Below the pieces are notes generated by a model. The model saw only the letters and a list, made by a program, of their open reading frames with translations, was not told the origin of the DNA and did no database searches. The position numbers and the translations under genes were made by a program. Below are positions 1 to 8,427 of a stretch of DNA of 64,000 nt, piece by piece (position 1 is the first letter of the stretch; each line of letters starts with the position of its first letter). The stretch comes from Prochlorococcus sp. AG-409-J16. Lineage in GTDB: Bacteria > Cyanobacteriota > Cyanobacteriia > PCC-6307 > Cyanobiaceae. The DNA is taken from positions 142,254 to 206,253 of the forward strand of contig QCKB01000003.1 of the NCBI GenBank assembly GCA_003215655.1, in the 5' to 3' direction.

Positions 1-439
1 TCTTAAGCCTCCAGGATTCAACTTCTTCAGTCTTAGCAGTTCGAAAACCAGATAAAGAGTCAGGTAAAGATTGCCCCAGAAGTAACCAAAAAACCTCATC
101 TTTATTCGCCTCAATATCATTGCCAATCAATTCAATCCTCCTCATTCGATTTAACTTATTCAACTCCAATTTATCTGCGGGGAAAATCACCTTTTCAAAT
201 CCCTCTGCTAATTCATTGGCGTCTCCTGCTAAAACAAGAACTTCAGCAATATTCTCTCCTATTCGAATTTCCAATAACGCGCGAACTCTCCCAGTCGCAG
301 TTAGCCAACAGCAAGGGACAACATCACCATTCTTAACGCTCAGGAAATCTCCAGTTGTCTGTCCCTGAATAAATTTCCTTACTCCAGGTCCCATTAACTT
401 TAAAGAAGGCCTCTGAATGTCCCACAAAAGCTTTTTCAT
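1..439 (-). CDS. YgfZ/GcvT-family folate-binding protein, partial
   Basis: The 5' part of a minus-strand gene; its 3' part lies beyond base 1. Translation from the ATG at 439 starts MKKLLWDIQRPSLKLMGPG and continues to FIQGQTTGDFLSV. This N-terminal pattern, with a Gly-Gln-Thr/Thr-Gly-Asp stretch after the first strands, is typical of YgfZ (tetrahydrofolate-binding, Fe-S cluster repair) and the related GcvT fold. About 146 residues are visible, so the diagnostic YgfZ cysteine motif cannot be checked. It starts 8 bases after the pyrE stop, with an AAGGA-like site, so it is probably co-transcribed with pyrE. GcvT proper is the alternative, but the short N-terminus favours YgfZ. Confidence 0.7.
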   Translation of the reverse strand, partial: MKKLLWDIQRPSLKLMGPGVRKFIQGQTTGDFLSVKNGDVVPCCWLTATGRVRALLEIRIGENIAEVLVLAGDANELAEGFEKVIFPADKLELNKLNRMRRIELIGNDIEANKDEVFWLLLGQSLPDSLSGFRTAKTEEVESWRLK

Positions 440-447
440 AGGAGTCC

Positions 448-1029
448 TTAGCAAAGTTCATTAGCTCGCTTTACGACCTCTTTCAAAAGGAAGAGGCTTA
501 CAAGCTCTACCCCCTCATTCTTCATGGCCAAATCTCCCCCTTCCTCTCGATCAACAATTGTTATGACTCTTCCAACTGAATAACCAGCTTCGCGAAGCTT
601 TATCACTGCTTTTATTGATGAGCCTCCTGAAGTGACTACATCCTCTAAGACAGTTATTCGGGAACCTTGGGGGGGAAGAGGGCCTTCCAGCCAGGCCTCT
701 GTCCCATGCCCCTTCGCCTCCTTGCGAACAATCAATGCATTAAGAAGTCGAGACTGAGTAGAAGCAGCCATCACCACACCACTTACAAGAGGGTCTGCGC
801 CAAGAGTCAAACCTGCGACTGCAATAGCATCTGACTCAACATGCGCTAAAAGAGAAACGCTGAGCACTGAAAGACCAATCCCACTAAGACTTACAGGCTT
901 GCAATTAACATAATGATTGCTCTTTTTACCTGAAGCCAAAGTGAAGCTTCCATTTCGATAAGCATCCCGAGCCAAGAGATTGAGCAAAAAATCTCTTGGA
1001 TTTTTTGTATAACTTGTAAAACTCCTCAT
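448..1029 (-). CDS. pyrE: Orotate phosphoribosyltransferase
   Basis: Transfers phosphoribose from PRPP to orotate to give OMP, the fifth step of UMP synthesis, in the cytosol. The 193-residue length is usual for the family. The PRPP-binding motif [12 protein letters not shown] is at about residues 127-138. The flexible catalytic loop [10 protein letters not shown] is near 101-110, and the orotate-side segment [13 protein letters not shown] is near 29-41. The start is an ATG. The YgfZ-like gene follows after 8 bases in the same direction. The second pyrimidine gene of the window, pyrB, is unlinked at 45.6 kb. Confidence 0.95.
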   Translation of the reverse strand: MRSFTSYTKNPRDFLLNLLARDAYRNGSFTLASGKKSNHYVNCKPVSLSGIGLSVLSVSLLAHVESDAIAVAGLTLGADPLVSGVVMAASTQSRLLNALIVRKEAKGHGTEAWLEGPLPPQGSRITVLEDVVTSGGSSIKAVIKLREAGYSVGRVITIVDREEGGDLAMKNEGVELVSLFLLKEVVKRANELC

Positions 1030-1127
1030 AATGAATCCAGAACAACAAACTTTATTGTCAGCTTGAACTGATCTACCTCATAGAGCACTTCACCTTCATC
1101 CTGCAACTGTGGTAGTTCTATACGCAA

Positions 1128-1200
1128 GGGGGTCTAGCAATCTGGTGAATGCAGCGAACTCATAATTCGCCTAAGGCGAGTTCGATCCTCGCGACCCCCA
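1128..1200 (+). tRNA. tRNA with CAT anticodon (Met elongator or Ile2)
   Basis: The cloverleaf folds by eye. The acceptor arm is GGGGGTC/GACCCCC and the D stem GCA/TGC. The anticodon stem is GCGAA/TTCGC with loop CTCATAA, and the T arm is GCGAG-TTCGATC-CTCGC. The discriminator is A and CCA is not encoded. The CAT anticodon fits either elongator Met or the lysidine-modified tRNA-Ile2. The AACTCATAATT core resembles plastid trnI-CAU, so Ile2 is a real possibility. The loop does not look like the initiator. Confidence 0.85.
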
Positions 1201-1212
1201 TTCCCATTCTTC

Positions 1213-2481
1213 ATGAGATCACTCCTACTCTTTATACTCCTTGCCATTCCAGCATTCTTTGGCGCTGGAGAACTAGCTCTTCTTAGGCTTCGACCAAGCA
1301 GAGTTCAAGGATTAGTAGAAGAAAAAGAACCCGGAGCAAAGTCTATTCATAGGCTCCAGCGCCGATTAAGGCGGGCACTCATGGTTTCCCAACTTGGAGG
1401 AACACTGGCATTAGTGGCACTTGGTTGGCTTGGTAAAGGTCTTGGGAATCGATTGTGGCCTTTAAACGATCTCACAAGTAGATCCTGGGATGTAATTCTT
1501 TTCCTTTGGATTGTCGTTTTAGCAACCCTATTGGCGGGCTTACTCCCAAAAGCTCTTGTACTAAACCGCCCTGAAGCAGCAGCACTTCGCCTAGCCCCTT
1601 TACTTGAAGCCGTAATGGCTGTACTGGCTCCACTAATTTCATTACTCGAGACTGTTGCCTCACTGCTACTTCGATTAGTAGGTCTGAACACAAAATGGGA
1701 TGCTCTTGTCCCAGCATTATCTGCTGGCGAATTAGAAACTCTTATTGAATCAGGAGGGGTTACAGGGCTTCGACCAGATGAAAGGAACATTCTTGAAGGT
1801 GTTTTTGCTCTTCATGAAACTCAAGTTCGCGAAGCAATGGTGCCCCGTTCTGGCATGGTTACTTTGCCTATAGACGTTCGATTCTCTGAACTCATGAAAG
1901 CAGTTCACCGAACCCAACATGCGCGATTCTTAGTTATTGGAGATTCCCTTGATGATGTTCGAGGAGTAATTGACTTAAGACGGTTAGCCGAACCAATATC
2001 TCGCGGACTCCTAAATGCAGATACCCAATTAGCACAATACCTTCAGCCAGTACCAAGAGTATTAGAGACGAGTCGATTAGCAGAATTATTACCAGTAATT
2101 AGAAGAGGGCATCCTCTGCTCTTAGTTGTAGATGAGCATGGAGGCACAGAAGGGTTAGTTACAGCAGCAGACCTAACAGGAGAAATAGTTGGAGATGAGC
2201 TTCAAACCAATGAAACTGAACTCGCTGTTAAGGCTATTGATGGACGACCTGATAGATGGCTAATCGCAGCTGACCTGGAAATCATCGAGCTCAATCGACA
2301 GCTCAATCTTGATTTACCAGAAGCAGATGATCATCACACAATTGCTGGATTCCTACTTGAGAAAATGCAACACGTTCCATCAACGGGAGAGACTTTTAAA
2401 TACAAAAACATGCTCTTTGATATCGTGAAAATGAAAGGTCCTCGTATCGAAAGAATAAAACTAAGTATTTGCAAGAATTAA
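1213..2481 (+). CDS. CNNM/CorC (HlyC) family CBS-domain membrane protein
   Basis: A 422-residue protein with the standard three-part layout. A DUF21/CNNM membrane domain with several hydrophobic helices covers about residues 1-150. A CBS pair follows at about 205-325 (PRSGMVTLPIDVRF... DEHGGTEGLVTAADL). A CorC/HlyC-type C-terminal domain lies at about 340-415 (the GRPDRWLIAADLEI region). Family members are linked to Mg2+/divalent-cation efflux or homeostasis, and older annotations call them hemolysins. The ATG start lies only 12 bases after the tRNA end and has no clear Shine-Dalgarno site. The substrate cannot be read from the sequence. Confidence 0.85.
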   Translation: MRSLLLFILLAIPAFFGAGELALLRLRPSRVQGLVEEKEPGAKSIHRLQRRLRRALMVSQLGGTLALVALGWLGKGLGNRLWPLNDLTSRSWDVILFLWIVVLATLLAGLLPKALVLNRPEAAALRLAPLLEAVMAVLAPLISLLETVASLLLRLVGLNTKWDALVPALSAGELETLIESGGVTGLRPDERNILEGVFALHETQVREAMVPRSGMVTLPIDVRFSELMKAVHRTQHARFLVIGDSLDDVRGVIDLRRLAEPISRGLLNADTQLAQYLQPVPRVLETSRLAELLPVIRRGHPLLLVVDEHGGTEGLVTAADLTGEIVGDELQTNETELAVKAIDGRPDRWLIAADLEIIELNRQLNLDLPEADDHHTIAGFLLEKMQHVPSTGETFKYKNMLFDIVKMKGPRIERIKLSICKN

Positions 2482-2532
2482 TCATGGGGCGACAATCGTC
2501 GATAATCATTCAGATATTTTTTAAACCTTCCT

Positions 2533-3537
2533 ATGCGTGACCCAATGGTTCCGGTGAAGGTTGGTGTAATAGGAATTGGGAATATGGGGTGGCACCATGC
2601 CCGTGTTCTCAGCCTTCTTAAAGATGCGAACCTAATTGGAGTCGCAGACCCTGATAAAGAGAGAGGACATTTAGCAACTGAACAATTTAATTGTCGCTGG
2701 TTTAAGGACTACCAAAACTTGCTAGATGAGGTGGAAGCAGTTTGCATTGCGGTTCCTACTCTTCTTCATCACAAAGTTGGCCTTGCATGCCTAGAAGCTG
2801 GGAAACATGTATTGATAGAAAAGCCAATAGCAGCAAGCCAGGATGAGGCTTCTGCCTTGATAACTGCGGCGAACAAATCAGAAAGGCTTTTGCAAGTAGG
2901 TCATATTGAAAGATTCAACCCAGCTTTTAGAGAGCTGATAAAGGTTGTTGCAAATGAAGAAGTAGTTGTTCTTGAGGCAAGAAGACATAGCCCTCATGCA
3001 GATCGGGCGAATGATGTATCTGTAGTCCTTGATCTAATGATTCATGACCTTGATTTGGTTTTAGAGCTTGCTAGAGCTCCTGTAGTTCGTTTGGCTGCTG
3101 TTGGGGGACGAAGCAGTAAAGGTCCAATCGATTATGTAAACGCAACACTTGGCTTCAATAATGGAGTTGTTGCAAGCCTAACGGCAAGCAAAATGAGCCA
3201 CCGAAAAATTAGAAGCCTTAGCGCTCACTGCCGAGGAAGCTTAGTAGAGACTGATTTCTTAAACCACAATCTTCACATTCACCGAAGAGCCCATGAATGG
3301 TATTCCGCTGACCATGGGGAACTTTTATATCGAAATGATGGTTTTATTGAAGAGGTAAGCACAACTTCAATAGAACCACTTTATGCAGAATTAGAACACT
3401 TCCTGCAATGCGTCAAAGGGAAAGAAACGCCAGCAGTAGATGGCGAACAAGCCTCTAGAGCACTTAAACTAGCCGATCTAATTGAATATGCAGTAGAACA
3501 CCCAGGAAGCGGTCTCTCCTTATCAGAAGAAATTTAA
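2533..3537 (+). CDS. Gfo/Idh/MocA family oxidoreductase
   Basis: A 334-residue NAD(P)-dependent dehydrogenase. The N-terminal Rossmann motif is GVIGIGNMGWHHARVL (about residues 11-26). The family signature EKPIA follows near residue 95, in VLIEKPIAAS. The catalytic-region segment VLDLMIHDLDLVLE is near 168-181. The C-terminal domain is the usual GFO_IDH_MocA substrate fold. Substrates in this family are sugars or inositols and are not predictable here. A second in-frame ATG 12 bases downstream is an alternative start. It follows the CNNM gene by 51 bases on the same strand. Confidence 0.85.
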   Translation: MRDPMVPVKVGVIGIGNMGWHHARVLSLLKDANLIGVADPDKERGHLATEQFNCRWFKDYQNLLDEVEAVCIAVPTLLHHKVGLACLEAGKHVLIEKPIAASQDEASALITAANKSERLLQVGHIERFNPAFRELIKVVANEEVVVLEARRHSPHADRANDVSVVLDLMIHDLDLVLELARAPVVRLAAVGGRSSKGPIDYVNATLGFNNGVVASLTASKMSHRKIRSLSAHCRGSLVETDFLNHNLHIHRRAHEWYSADHGELLYRNDGFIEEVSTTSIEPLYAELEHFLQCVKGKETPAVDGEQASRALKLADLIEYAVEHPGSGLSLSEEI

Positions 3538-3561
3538 AGCTAGAAACCCCTTTTCAACAAA

Positions 3562-3696
3562 ATGGTAGAGAGTAGATCATATATAATGGATGCCAAAATA
3601 ATACTTTCTATCTATATTTTCTTATCATGGGTGATAGTAAAAAGAGCTAAAAATATTATTCAAGTTAAAGTAGAATATCAAAATAAAAGACACTAG
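3562..3696 (+). CDS. Possible small single-span membrane protein
   Basis: A 44-codon frame from an ATG. A second ATG at codon 9 starts MDAKIILSIYIFLSW. One hydrophobic segment (about residues 11-26) is followed by a Lys/Arg-rich tail, as expected for a small single-pass membrane protein. No family is recognised. It ends 3 bases before a strong stem-loop at 3700 that could terminate it. Support is limited to its layout and composition. Confidence 0.3.
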   Translation: MVESRSYIMDAKIILSIYIFLSWVIVKRAKNIIQVKVEYQNKRH

Positions 3697-3699
3697 AAA

Positions 3700-3728
3700 A
3701 CTGAGGCTGGATTACCTCCAGCCTCAGT
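3700..3728 (-). terminator. Stem-loop terminator downstream of psbK
   Basis: A perfect 12-bp inverted repeat (ACTGAGGCTGGA / TCCAGCCTCAGT) with a 5-base loop. Read on the minus strand, a TTTT run follows the stem, so it fits a factor-independent terminator 43 bases after the psbK stop. It also lies just after the small plus-strand frame and could act in both directions. Confidence 0.75.
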
Positions 3729-3771
3729 CAATGCAGCTATTTAAGGTTCAGGGGAAACCCTAAATACCTAT

Positions 3772-3915
3772 TTAACGGAATCCAACTGCGGCTTGCCAAA
3801 CAAAGACAAGCAAAAAGAAGAAGATCGGGATAAGCGGAAGAATATCCACTGTGGGAGCAAAAGCCTGATATGCCTCAGGCAGTTCGGCTAGCAAGTCAAA
3901 TGTTAAGGCGACCAT
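3772..3915 (-). CDS. psbK: Photosystem II reaction-centre protein K
   Basis: A 47-residue PSII core subunit at the CP43 side of the complex in the thylakoid membrane. The mature sequence begins near [13 protein letters not shown] and ends with the family signature [10 protein letters not shown] after one hydrophobic span. I chose the ATG at 3915 because the leader [11 protein letters not shown] matches the short picocyanobacterial PsbK presequence. Longer in-frame starts would overlap the end of tgt. AGGA sits directly before the ATG, so the ribosome site is poor. It lies 31 bases downstream of tgt in the same direction, a pairing I recall from other picocyanobacteria. Confidence 0.93.
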   Translation of the reverse strand: MVALTFDLLAELPEAYQAFAPTVDILPLIPIFFFLLVFVWQAAVGFR

Positions 3916-3946
3916 TCCTAGGAATTCATGGGCGTTTGAAGCGACG

Positions 3947-5095
3947 CTACCACGTGTAGTGGGCATCTGAGTCACTCCGCCAAGGAGCGAAATCCTCTGA
4001 AAAGGAACCGTCAATGATTGATTGGCTCATCGCAGAGGTAAATCTGAGCATATGGGTAAGGTTATGAACGGTTAAAAGAGTTAGCCCTAACAGCTCCTCG
4101 CTGCGTATCAAATGACTCAAATAAGCCCTGCTGTGATTGGAACAAGCCTCACAAGGACAGCTTGCATCCAAAGGTTTGTGATCATTTCGAAAACGGGCAT
4201 TGCGCAAGTTCCATCTCTCCCCATCGACCAATGCAGTTCCATGTCTGCCCAATCTTGTGGGCAGAACACAATCAAAAAGATCTATACCATTTGCAACACC
4301 TATCGCCATTTCTCTAAGAGTTCCTATGCCCATCAAATAGCGAGGTCTATCTTCTGGCAAAAGAGGAGAAACTTGCCTAATAATCTGATGCATTTCTTGT
4401 AAAGGCTCACCAACACTCACTCCACCAATTGCTACCCCAGGCAAATTAAAACTAGATACGATTTTTGCGCTTTCTTCTCTAAGGCGTGGGAAACACCCAC
4501 CCTGAACAATCCCGAAAAGAGCCTGATCAGACCTTTTATGAGCCGCAACGCAACGCTCCAGCCAAGAATGTGTTCTATAGCAAGCCTTCTGAACAATACT
4601 TTCAATAGCTGGATAAGGAGGACATTGATCAAAAGCCATAACCACATCTGCTCCTAAAGCCATTTGAATATCAATAGCTTTCTCAGGCGTAAGTTTGATT
4701 TGGCTGCCATCTCGAGGATTTTTAAAAACCACTCCTTCATCATCAATCTGATTAAGTTCGGCCAAGCTAAAGACCTGAAACCCTCCAGAATCAGTCAATA
4801 GAGGACCATCCCAGCCCATAAATTTGTGCAGCCCACCAGCCTTACTAACTATCTCTTCCCCTGGCTGAAGGTGAAGGTGATAAGTATTTGCCAAAACCAT
4901 TTCAGCGCCAGTTGCCAAAAGCTGTTTAGGAGTAATCCCTTTAACTGTGCCGAGGGTGCCGACAGGCATAAAGCGAGGGGTTTGAACTAGGCCATGCGGC
5001 GTATAAAACGAACCAGCCCTGGCCAAAGTATTGGGGCAATGGGCATTTATCTGAAATCGAAAGGGGCCGGACTTGGACTCAACTTCCAAAGCCAT
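3947..5095 (-). CDS. tgt: tRNA-guanine (queuine) transglycosylase
   Basis: Exchanges guanine 34 for preQ1 in GUN-anticodon tRNAs, a step of queuosine synthesis. The 382-residue length fits the family. The active-site segment [12 protein letters not shown] is near residue 100. The substrate-binding FGIVQGG is near 193. The zinc site is visible as CPCEAC plus the downstream His in SRAYLSHL, near 313-330. The second catalytic Asp lies in [12 protein letters not shown]. It starts at an ATG, and psbK follows on the same strand. Confidence 0.95.
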   Translation of the reverse strand: MALEVESKSGPFRFQINAHCPNTLARAGSFYTPHGLVQTPRFMPVGTLGTVKGITPKQLLATGAEMVLANTYHLHLQPGEEIVSKAGGLHKFMGWDGPLLTDSGGFQVFSLAELNQIDDEGVVFKNPRDGSQIKLTPEKAIDIQMALGADVVMAFDQCPPYPAIESIVQKACYRTHSWLERCVAAHKRSDQALFGIVQGGCFPRLREESAKIVSSFNLPGVAIGGVSVGEPLQEMHQIIRQVSPLLPEDRPRYLMGIGTLREMAIGVANGIDLFDCVLPTRLGRHGTALVDGERWNLRNARFRNDHKPLDASCPCEACSNHSRAYLSHLIRSEELLGLTLLTVHNLTHMLRFTSAMSQSIIDGSFSEDFAPWRSDSDAHYTW

Positions 5096-5150
5096 ATTTA
5101 CCGGAGATACTAATGAACCTACGCTGGCAATGTTTAACAGGAGATGATGA

Positions 5151-5918
5151 ATGCTTCCAGCCCCATTCTGGTTAAGAGATCTAGCTGGAGCCTGGACCTT
5201 TTACACAGTCCTTCCAAGTGCAGAATGGCTAAAGCCAAGATTTGAAAGGATTGCTCGTTTCGCACCTTGGATCGGATTATTTATAGGATGCATTCAATCA
5301 GGCATTTGGGTTCTTCTCAATAATTCTAGCTGGCCAAAAATATCATCTGCTCTAATAATTATCTCCCTAGAAGCGATTATCACAGGTGGTTTACATCTTG
5401 ATGGACTAATAGACACCGCAGATGGCCTAGCAGCAGGAAAGAAACGCCGAACAAAGGCAATGAAAGATAGTAATGCAGGAGCTATTGGTGTGATTTCTTT
5501 ACTTATAGTAGTTTTAATTCAGCTATCATGCCTAATAAGATTAGGTCCTCTTGTGGCACTGACATTTCCTATAATTGGTTTTTGGTCAAGATTTTCACCA
5601 TTATGGGCTATAAAGAAGTTTAATTATATTAATGAGTCAGGTAATTCCTCATTTCATCAGAAGCATTTTCAAGGCTTAGGTGATTTAATTCCTGCAATAA
5701 TCGGACTCTTTTCTCTTATTATTGTCTTAGCTTTAATAAGCCATGGATGGAGCTATAAAGCCAACTTAATTGGGATAACTTTAATAGGAATCATTCCTGC
5801 AATTGCACTGCCCGAGATACTTGGGAGAAAATTAAGTGGGCACAATGGTGATTCCTACGGTGCCTCAGTCGTGTTAGTTCAAACAGTCATGCTTCTTTTG
5901 TTAGCGACTCTTTTATAG
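5151..5918 (+). CDS. cobS: Adenosylcobinamide-GDP ribazoletransferase (cobalamin-5'-phosphate synthase)
   Basis: Joins adenosylcobinamide-GDP and alpha-ribazole in the last step of (pseudo)cobalamin assembly. It is an integral membrane protein of 255 residues with several hydrophobic helices. The family motif [14 protein letters not shown] lies at about residues 79-92, where the Asp residues bind Mg2+. An AGGAG site 8 bases before the ATG at 5151 supports the start. Its 3' end overlaps the convergent histidine kinase gene by 32 bases. Confidence 0.92.
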   Translation: MLPAPFWLRDLAGAWTFYTVLPSAEWLKPRFERIARFAPWIGLFIGCIQSGIWVLLNNSSWPKISSALIIISLEAIITGGLHLDGLIDTADGLAAGKKRRTKAMKDSNAGAIGVISLLIVVLIQLSCLIRLGPLVALTFPIIGFWSRFSPLWAIKKFNYINESGNSSFHQKHFQGLGDLIPAIIGLFSLIIVLALISHGWSYKANLIGITLIGIIPAIALPEILGRKLSGHNGDSYGASVVLVQTVMLLLLATLL

Positions 5919-7023
5919 GGAGAGTAAGCAAAAAAGCATTTCCTTCTTCTGGCAAGGACAAATCAATAGTTGCTGGCGATAAAATTAATTCCAAAGTTCC
6001 ACCTATCTTCTCTGCTAATTGCCGACCAAGTGCTAAACCCAACCCACTTCCAGAATTTGCCCCTTTCTCTCTACCTCGAAAACCTTTTTCAAAAATCTTC
6101 TCTCTTTCATCACTAGAGATCGGAGTGCCTTCATCCCAAACACAAAGTCCATCTTGAAGAAGATGCAGACCAATTGCTTTTCCATGCTGACTATACCTAA
6201 AGGCATTCTCAAATAAGTTGGCAACAATTTCTGCGACAACTCCATCTCCAGAAGGTCGTTTTTTCTCGGTCCATATAGGCCATTTAGCTGGCTGGCGCCA
6301 TGGTCGACCCTGCAAATTCGCTGTCGCTGCAGCACGAGCAAGCAAAGGTTCCAGCAAAGCTCTTACAGTGAGCTCAGGGTTCTGTGGCAATAAAGGAGGA
6401 AGAAGTAAAGGAGCTGAAACCTCCGACTCTATTGGCAATTTGGGCTGTCCAATTTGATCTAAAGCGGTGATATATCGATTCAATTGCTCCTGCTCAAGTA
6501 AAAGACCTTGAACTAAATTGATATCGCTATTTTCCGGACCAAGACGCCTCAAAAGCAACTGTGCATAAGTCCTAAGAGCTGCAACTGGATTTCGAAGTTG
6601 ATGAACCATCAAACTGATCTGCTCCCGCTGCTGGCCCAGCTCATCAACCAACTTGCTTCTATCCAGCTCTAAGCTCAAAGAATTGGCCAGAGCAATAGCC
6701 AAAGCCTGTATTCGGCTATCTAAATTATCCGGCCATCCGGAAGTCGGAAGCTTAATTTCTGCTCTTAAAACACCAAGCAATATTGTTCCCTCTCTTAACG
6801 GATACCACCGTCGATTAGGAGATGGAGTTCTTAACTCTGAATCCTCCTCGACTGGAGGCAAGGTATTTGGCAGGTCTGGCCATTGCCCAACAACCTCAAG
6901 ACTAGGCTCTTCTCCCCCTTTCGCCTGAGCGATATAGACCACTAGACGCTCTAAGAATTCTTCCTCCTTAAAGCTAAAAAGCTGCTGTTGGACCAGATTT
7001 ATGAACCGGCTCGACAGCTGCAT
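5887..7023 (-). CDS. Sensor histidine kinase (candidate CSK/Hik2 type)
   Basis: A soluble kinase of about 378 residues from the ATG at 7023; a TTG three codons earlier is the other option. An N-terminal sensor region of about 130 residues looks GAF-like and has no membrane segment. It is followed by the H-box MVHQLRNPVAALRTY with the phospho-acceptor His near residue 141. The N-box NLFENAFRYS and the G-box GSGLGLALGR follow in the HATPase domain. The HQLRNP box and the soluble layout recall the cyanobacterial Hik2/chloroplast-sensor-kinase line; that assignment is inference. No response regulator gene is adjacent. Confidence 0.85.
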   Translation of the reverse strand: MQLSSRFINLVQQQLFSFKEEEFLERLVVYIAQAKGGEEPSLEVVGQWPDLPNTLPPVEEDSELRTPSPNRRWYPLREGTILLGVLRAEIKLPTSGWPDNLDSRIQALAIALANSLSLELDRSKLVDELGQQREQISLMVHQLRNPVAALRTYAQLLLRRLGPENSDINLVQGLLLEQEQLNRYITALDQIGQPKLPIESEVSAPLLLPPLLPQNPELTVRALLEPLLARAAATANLQGRPWRQPAKWPIWTEKKRPSGDGVVAEIVANLFENAFRYSQHGKAIGLHLLQDGLCVWDEGTPISSDEREKIFEKGFRGREKGANSGSGLGLALGRQLAEKIGGTLELILSPATIDLSLPEEGNAFLLTLPIKESLTKEA

Positions 7024-7364
7024 GGAAAACAAATAGCAAATGGGCTCAGAGAATTGAATTTTGAAAGAAACTTGAAAATTCTGGAAAAAGTATTAAGATG
7101 TGTACTTGACCACGCAGAGCTTCCTACCAGGAGCAAGACAAGCGTCGGCTAAGCAAAGGTTGCGCAAAAGGTGCTACCGAAGCTACAGCAGAGGTAGATA
7201 TATACCTTGCTGCAAACCAGTCTCTGACTGGTCAAAATAATCATGAAAGCCAAGAACATCAAGGCCATTGGCTTCGAAGTTCATTCATGCTGGATTGTTT
7301 GGCACTCATCTTTAGAGAACCATCTATCTACCCCATTCACAAATCCCCTCCTAGGTGAACATAA
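7024..7364. other. Intergenic region with possible structured leader
   Basis: About 340 bases between the divergent kinase and DUF3155 genes. It holds a 6-bp perfect stem with a 5-base loop at 7216-7232 (ACCAGT-ctctg-ACTGGT) with no T run after it. A 53-codon frame opening at 7243 runs into the next gene. AT-rich promoter-like sequence lies at about 7060-7100. I recognise no known RNA gene. Confidence 0.35.
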
Positions 7365-7733
7365 ATGTCCAAGAAACGCAAAAGGATTAGCCGCAGGCGA
7401 CTAGCCGGCCAGAGAGTATTGGCCCATGTACCAATATTTCATCTAGAAACTGGAAACCATAAGCCTGTCACTGCTGCTCGTCGTTTTATTGCAGAGGGAG
7501 GTTTAATGCATCCTGCGATACTAAATGTTCGACGTAATGAGCACACAACGGATCGTTTCTTCTGGGGAGAGAAAGGTCTATTTAGTGCTCAATATGCCGA
7601 AGAGAATCATTTCTTATTCCCTTCATTACGGCTAATAGTTGACTCAGTTGGCGAGGAACTTATGTTTGCTGGCCTAGAGCTTGTAGCTGATGACTGGGAA
7701 GAAATTGAAGAATATGAATACGCATTTGTATAA
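7365..7733 (+). CDS. DUF3155 family protein
   Basis: A 122-residue protein of a family I know only from cyanobacteria. It has a basic N-terminus (KKRKRISRRRLAGQ) and the conserved blocks KPVTAARRFI, NEHTTDRFFWGEKGLF and EENHFLFPSLR. The tail is acidic. The function is unknown. The Arg-rich start hints at nucleic-acid or ribosome contact, but this is speculative. The start is an ATG preceded by a long leader. Confidence 0.85.
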   Translation: MSKKRKRISRRRLAGQRVLAHVPIFHLETGNHKPVTAARRFIAEGGLMHPAILNVRRNEHTTDRFFWGEKGLFSAQYAEENHFLFPSLRLIVDSVGEELMFAGLELVADDWEEIEEYEYAFV

Positions 7734-7756
7734 GCAACTTCATTAGCACAACCGAT

Positions 7757-8365
7757 CTACTGCAACCAAGAGATCAAGGCCGAACGAAATCGAGGAATTA
7801 ATTCTCGAGGAATAGCATGACCTCCTTCAAAGCGCACAAAATTCAACTCTTGTGCGCTTTGATTTAATAGCGTGAATAATTTTTCTGAGGCCTCATACGG
7901 GACAACCTCATCTTTACTCCCATGGGATAAAAGTACTGGTGGCCTTTTTATTGGGGCTACCCAATCTGGATGAGGATACGCACTACAACCAATCAATCCT
8001 GCTAAAGGCAATTCGCAGCCACTTGCAAGGGCCATTGCACCGCCTTGAGAGAAACCAAGCAAGACAGTCTTATTTAATGGAATTTTGGACCTAGAAATAT
8101 TTTCCAACCGTTCCCTAAGTTGATTTACCGCTGAAGGGACTTCAGACCATTGAGGGGGGAAAAGTCCATACCATTGCCTTCCAATACCTTGAGGAACAAC
8201 TTGTGGTGCCCTTAAGGCAATTAATTCAGTTTTCTTGAAACCTATATCCGTAGAAATCTCTTGACCAAAGGCAATTAAGTCATCTGCATCCGCCCCCCAT
8301 CCATGAAGCAATATAAGCCGATTTTCAGCATCAGGGTAGGAATAACTAAGTTGATCTTCCATCAT
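7757..8365 (-). CDS. Carboxylesterase/phospholipase-type alpha/beta hydrolase
   Basis: About 202 residues when started at the MMEDQ ATG pair (8365/8362). A longer in-frame extension to 8434 would overlap purH. The oxyanion segment LLHGWGADADDL comes early. The nucleophile elbow GFSQGG (Ser near 106) identifies the carboxylesterase/lysophospholipase-like family. The acid is likely in SKDEVVPYE and the catalytic His in EGGHAIPREL. The substrate is unknown. It is divergent from purH with about 60 bases between them. Confidence 0.8.
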   Translation of the reverse strand: MMEDQLSYSYPDAENRLILLHGWGADADDLIAFGQEISTDIGFKKTELIALRAPQVVPQGIGRQWYGLFPPQWSEVPSAVNQLRERLENISRSKIPLNKTVLLGFSQGGAMALASGCELPLAGLIGCSAYPHPDWVAPIKRPPVLLSHGSKDEVVPYEASEKLFTLLNQSAQELNFVRFEGGHAIPRELIPRFRSALISWLQ

Positions 8366-8427
8366 CAAAACACCATTTTGAACGTTAATGACTAGGTTGT
8401 CCCATGGAATGCCTCTCGAAAAAGCCA

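Noticed and set aside
120..368. Plus-strand frame of 82 codons near the window start
   Set aside because: It lies antisense to the YgfZ-like gene, whose reverse-strand translation is clearly conserved; Ser-rich composition marks a shadow.
7243..7404. 53-codon frame starting MKAKNIKAIGF before DUF3155
   Set aside because: It runs into the DUF3155 coding region in another frame; only the first half looks protein-like. Mentioned in the leader region instead.
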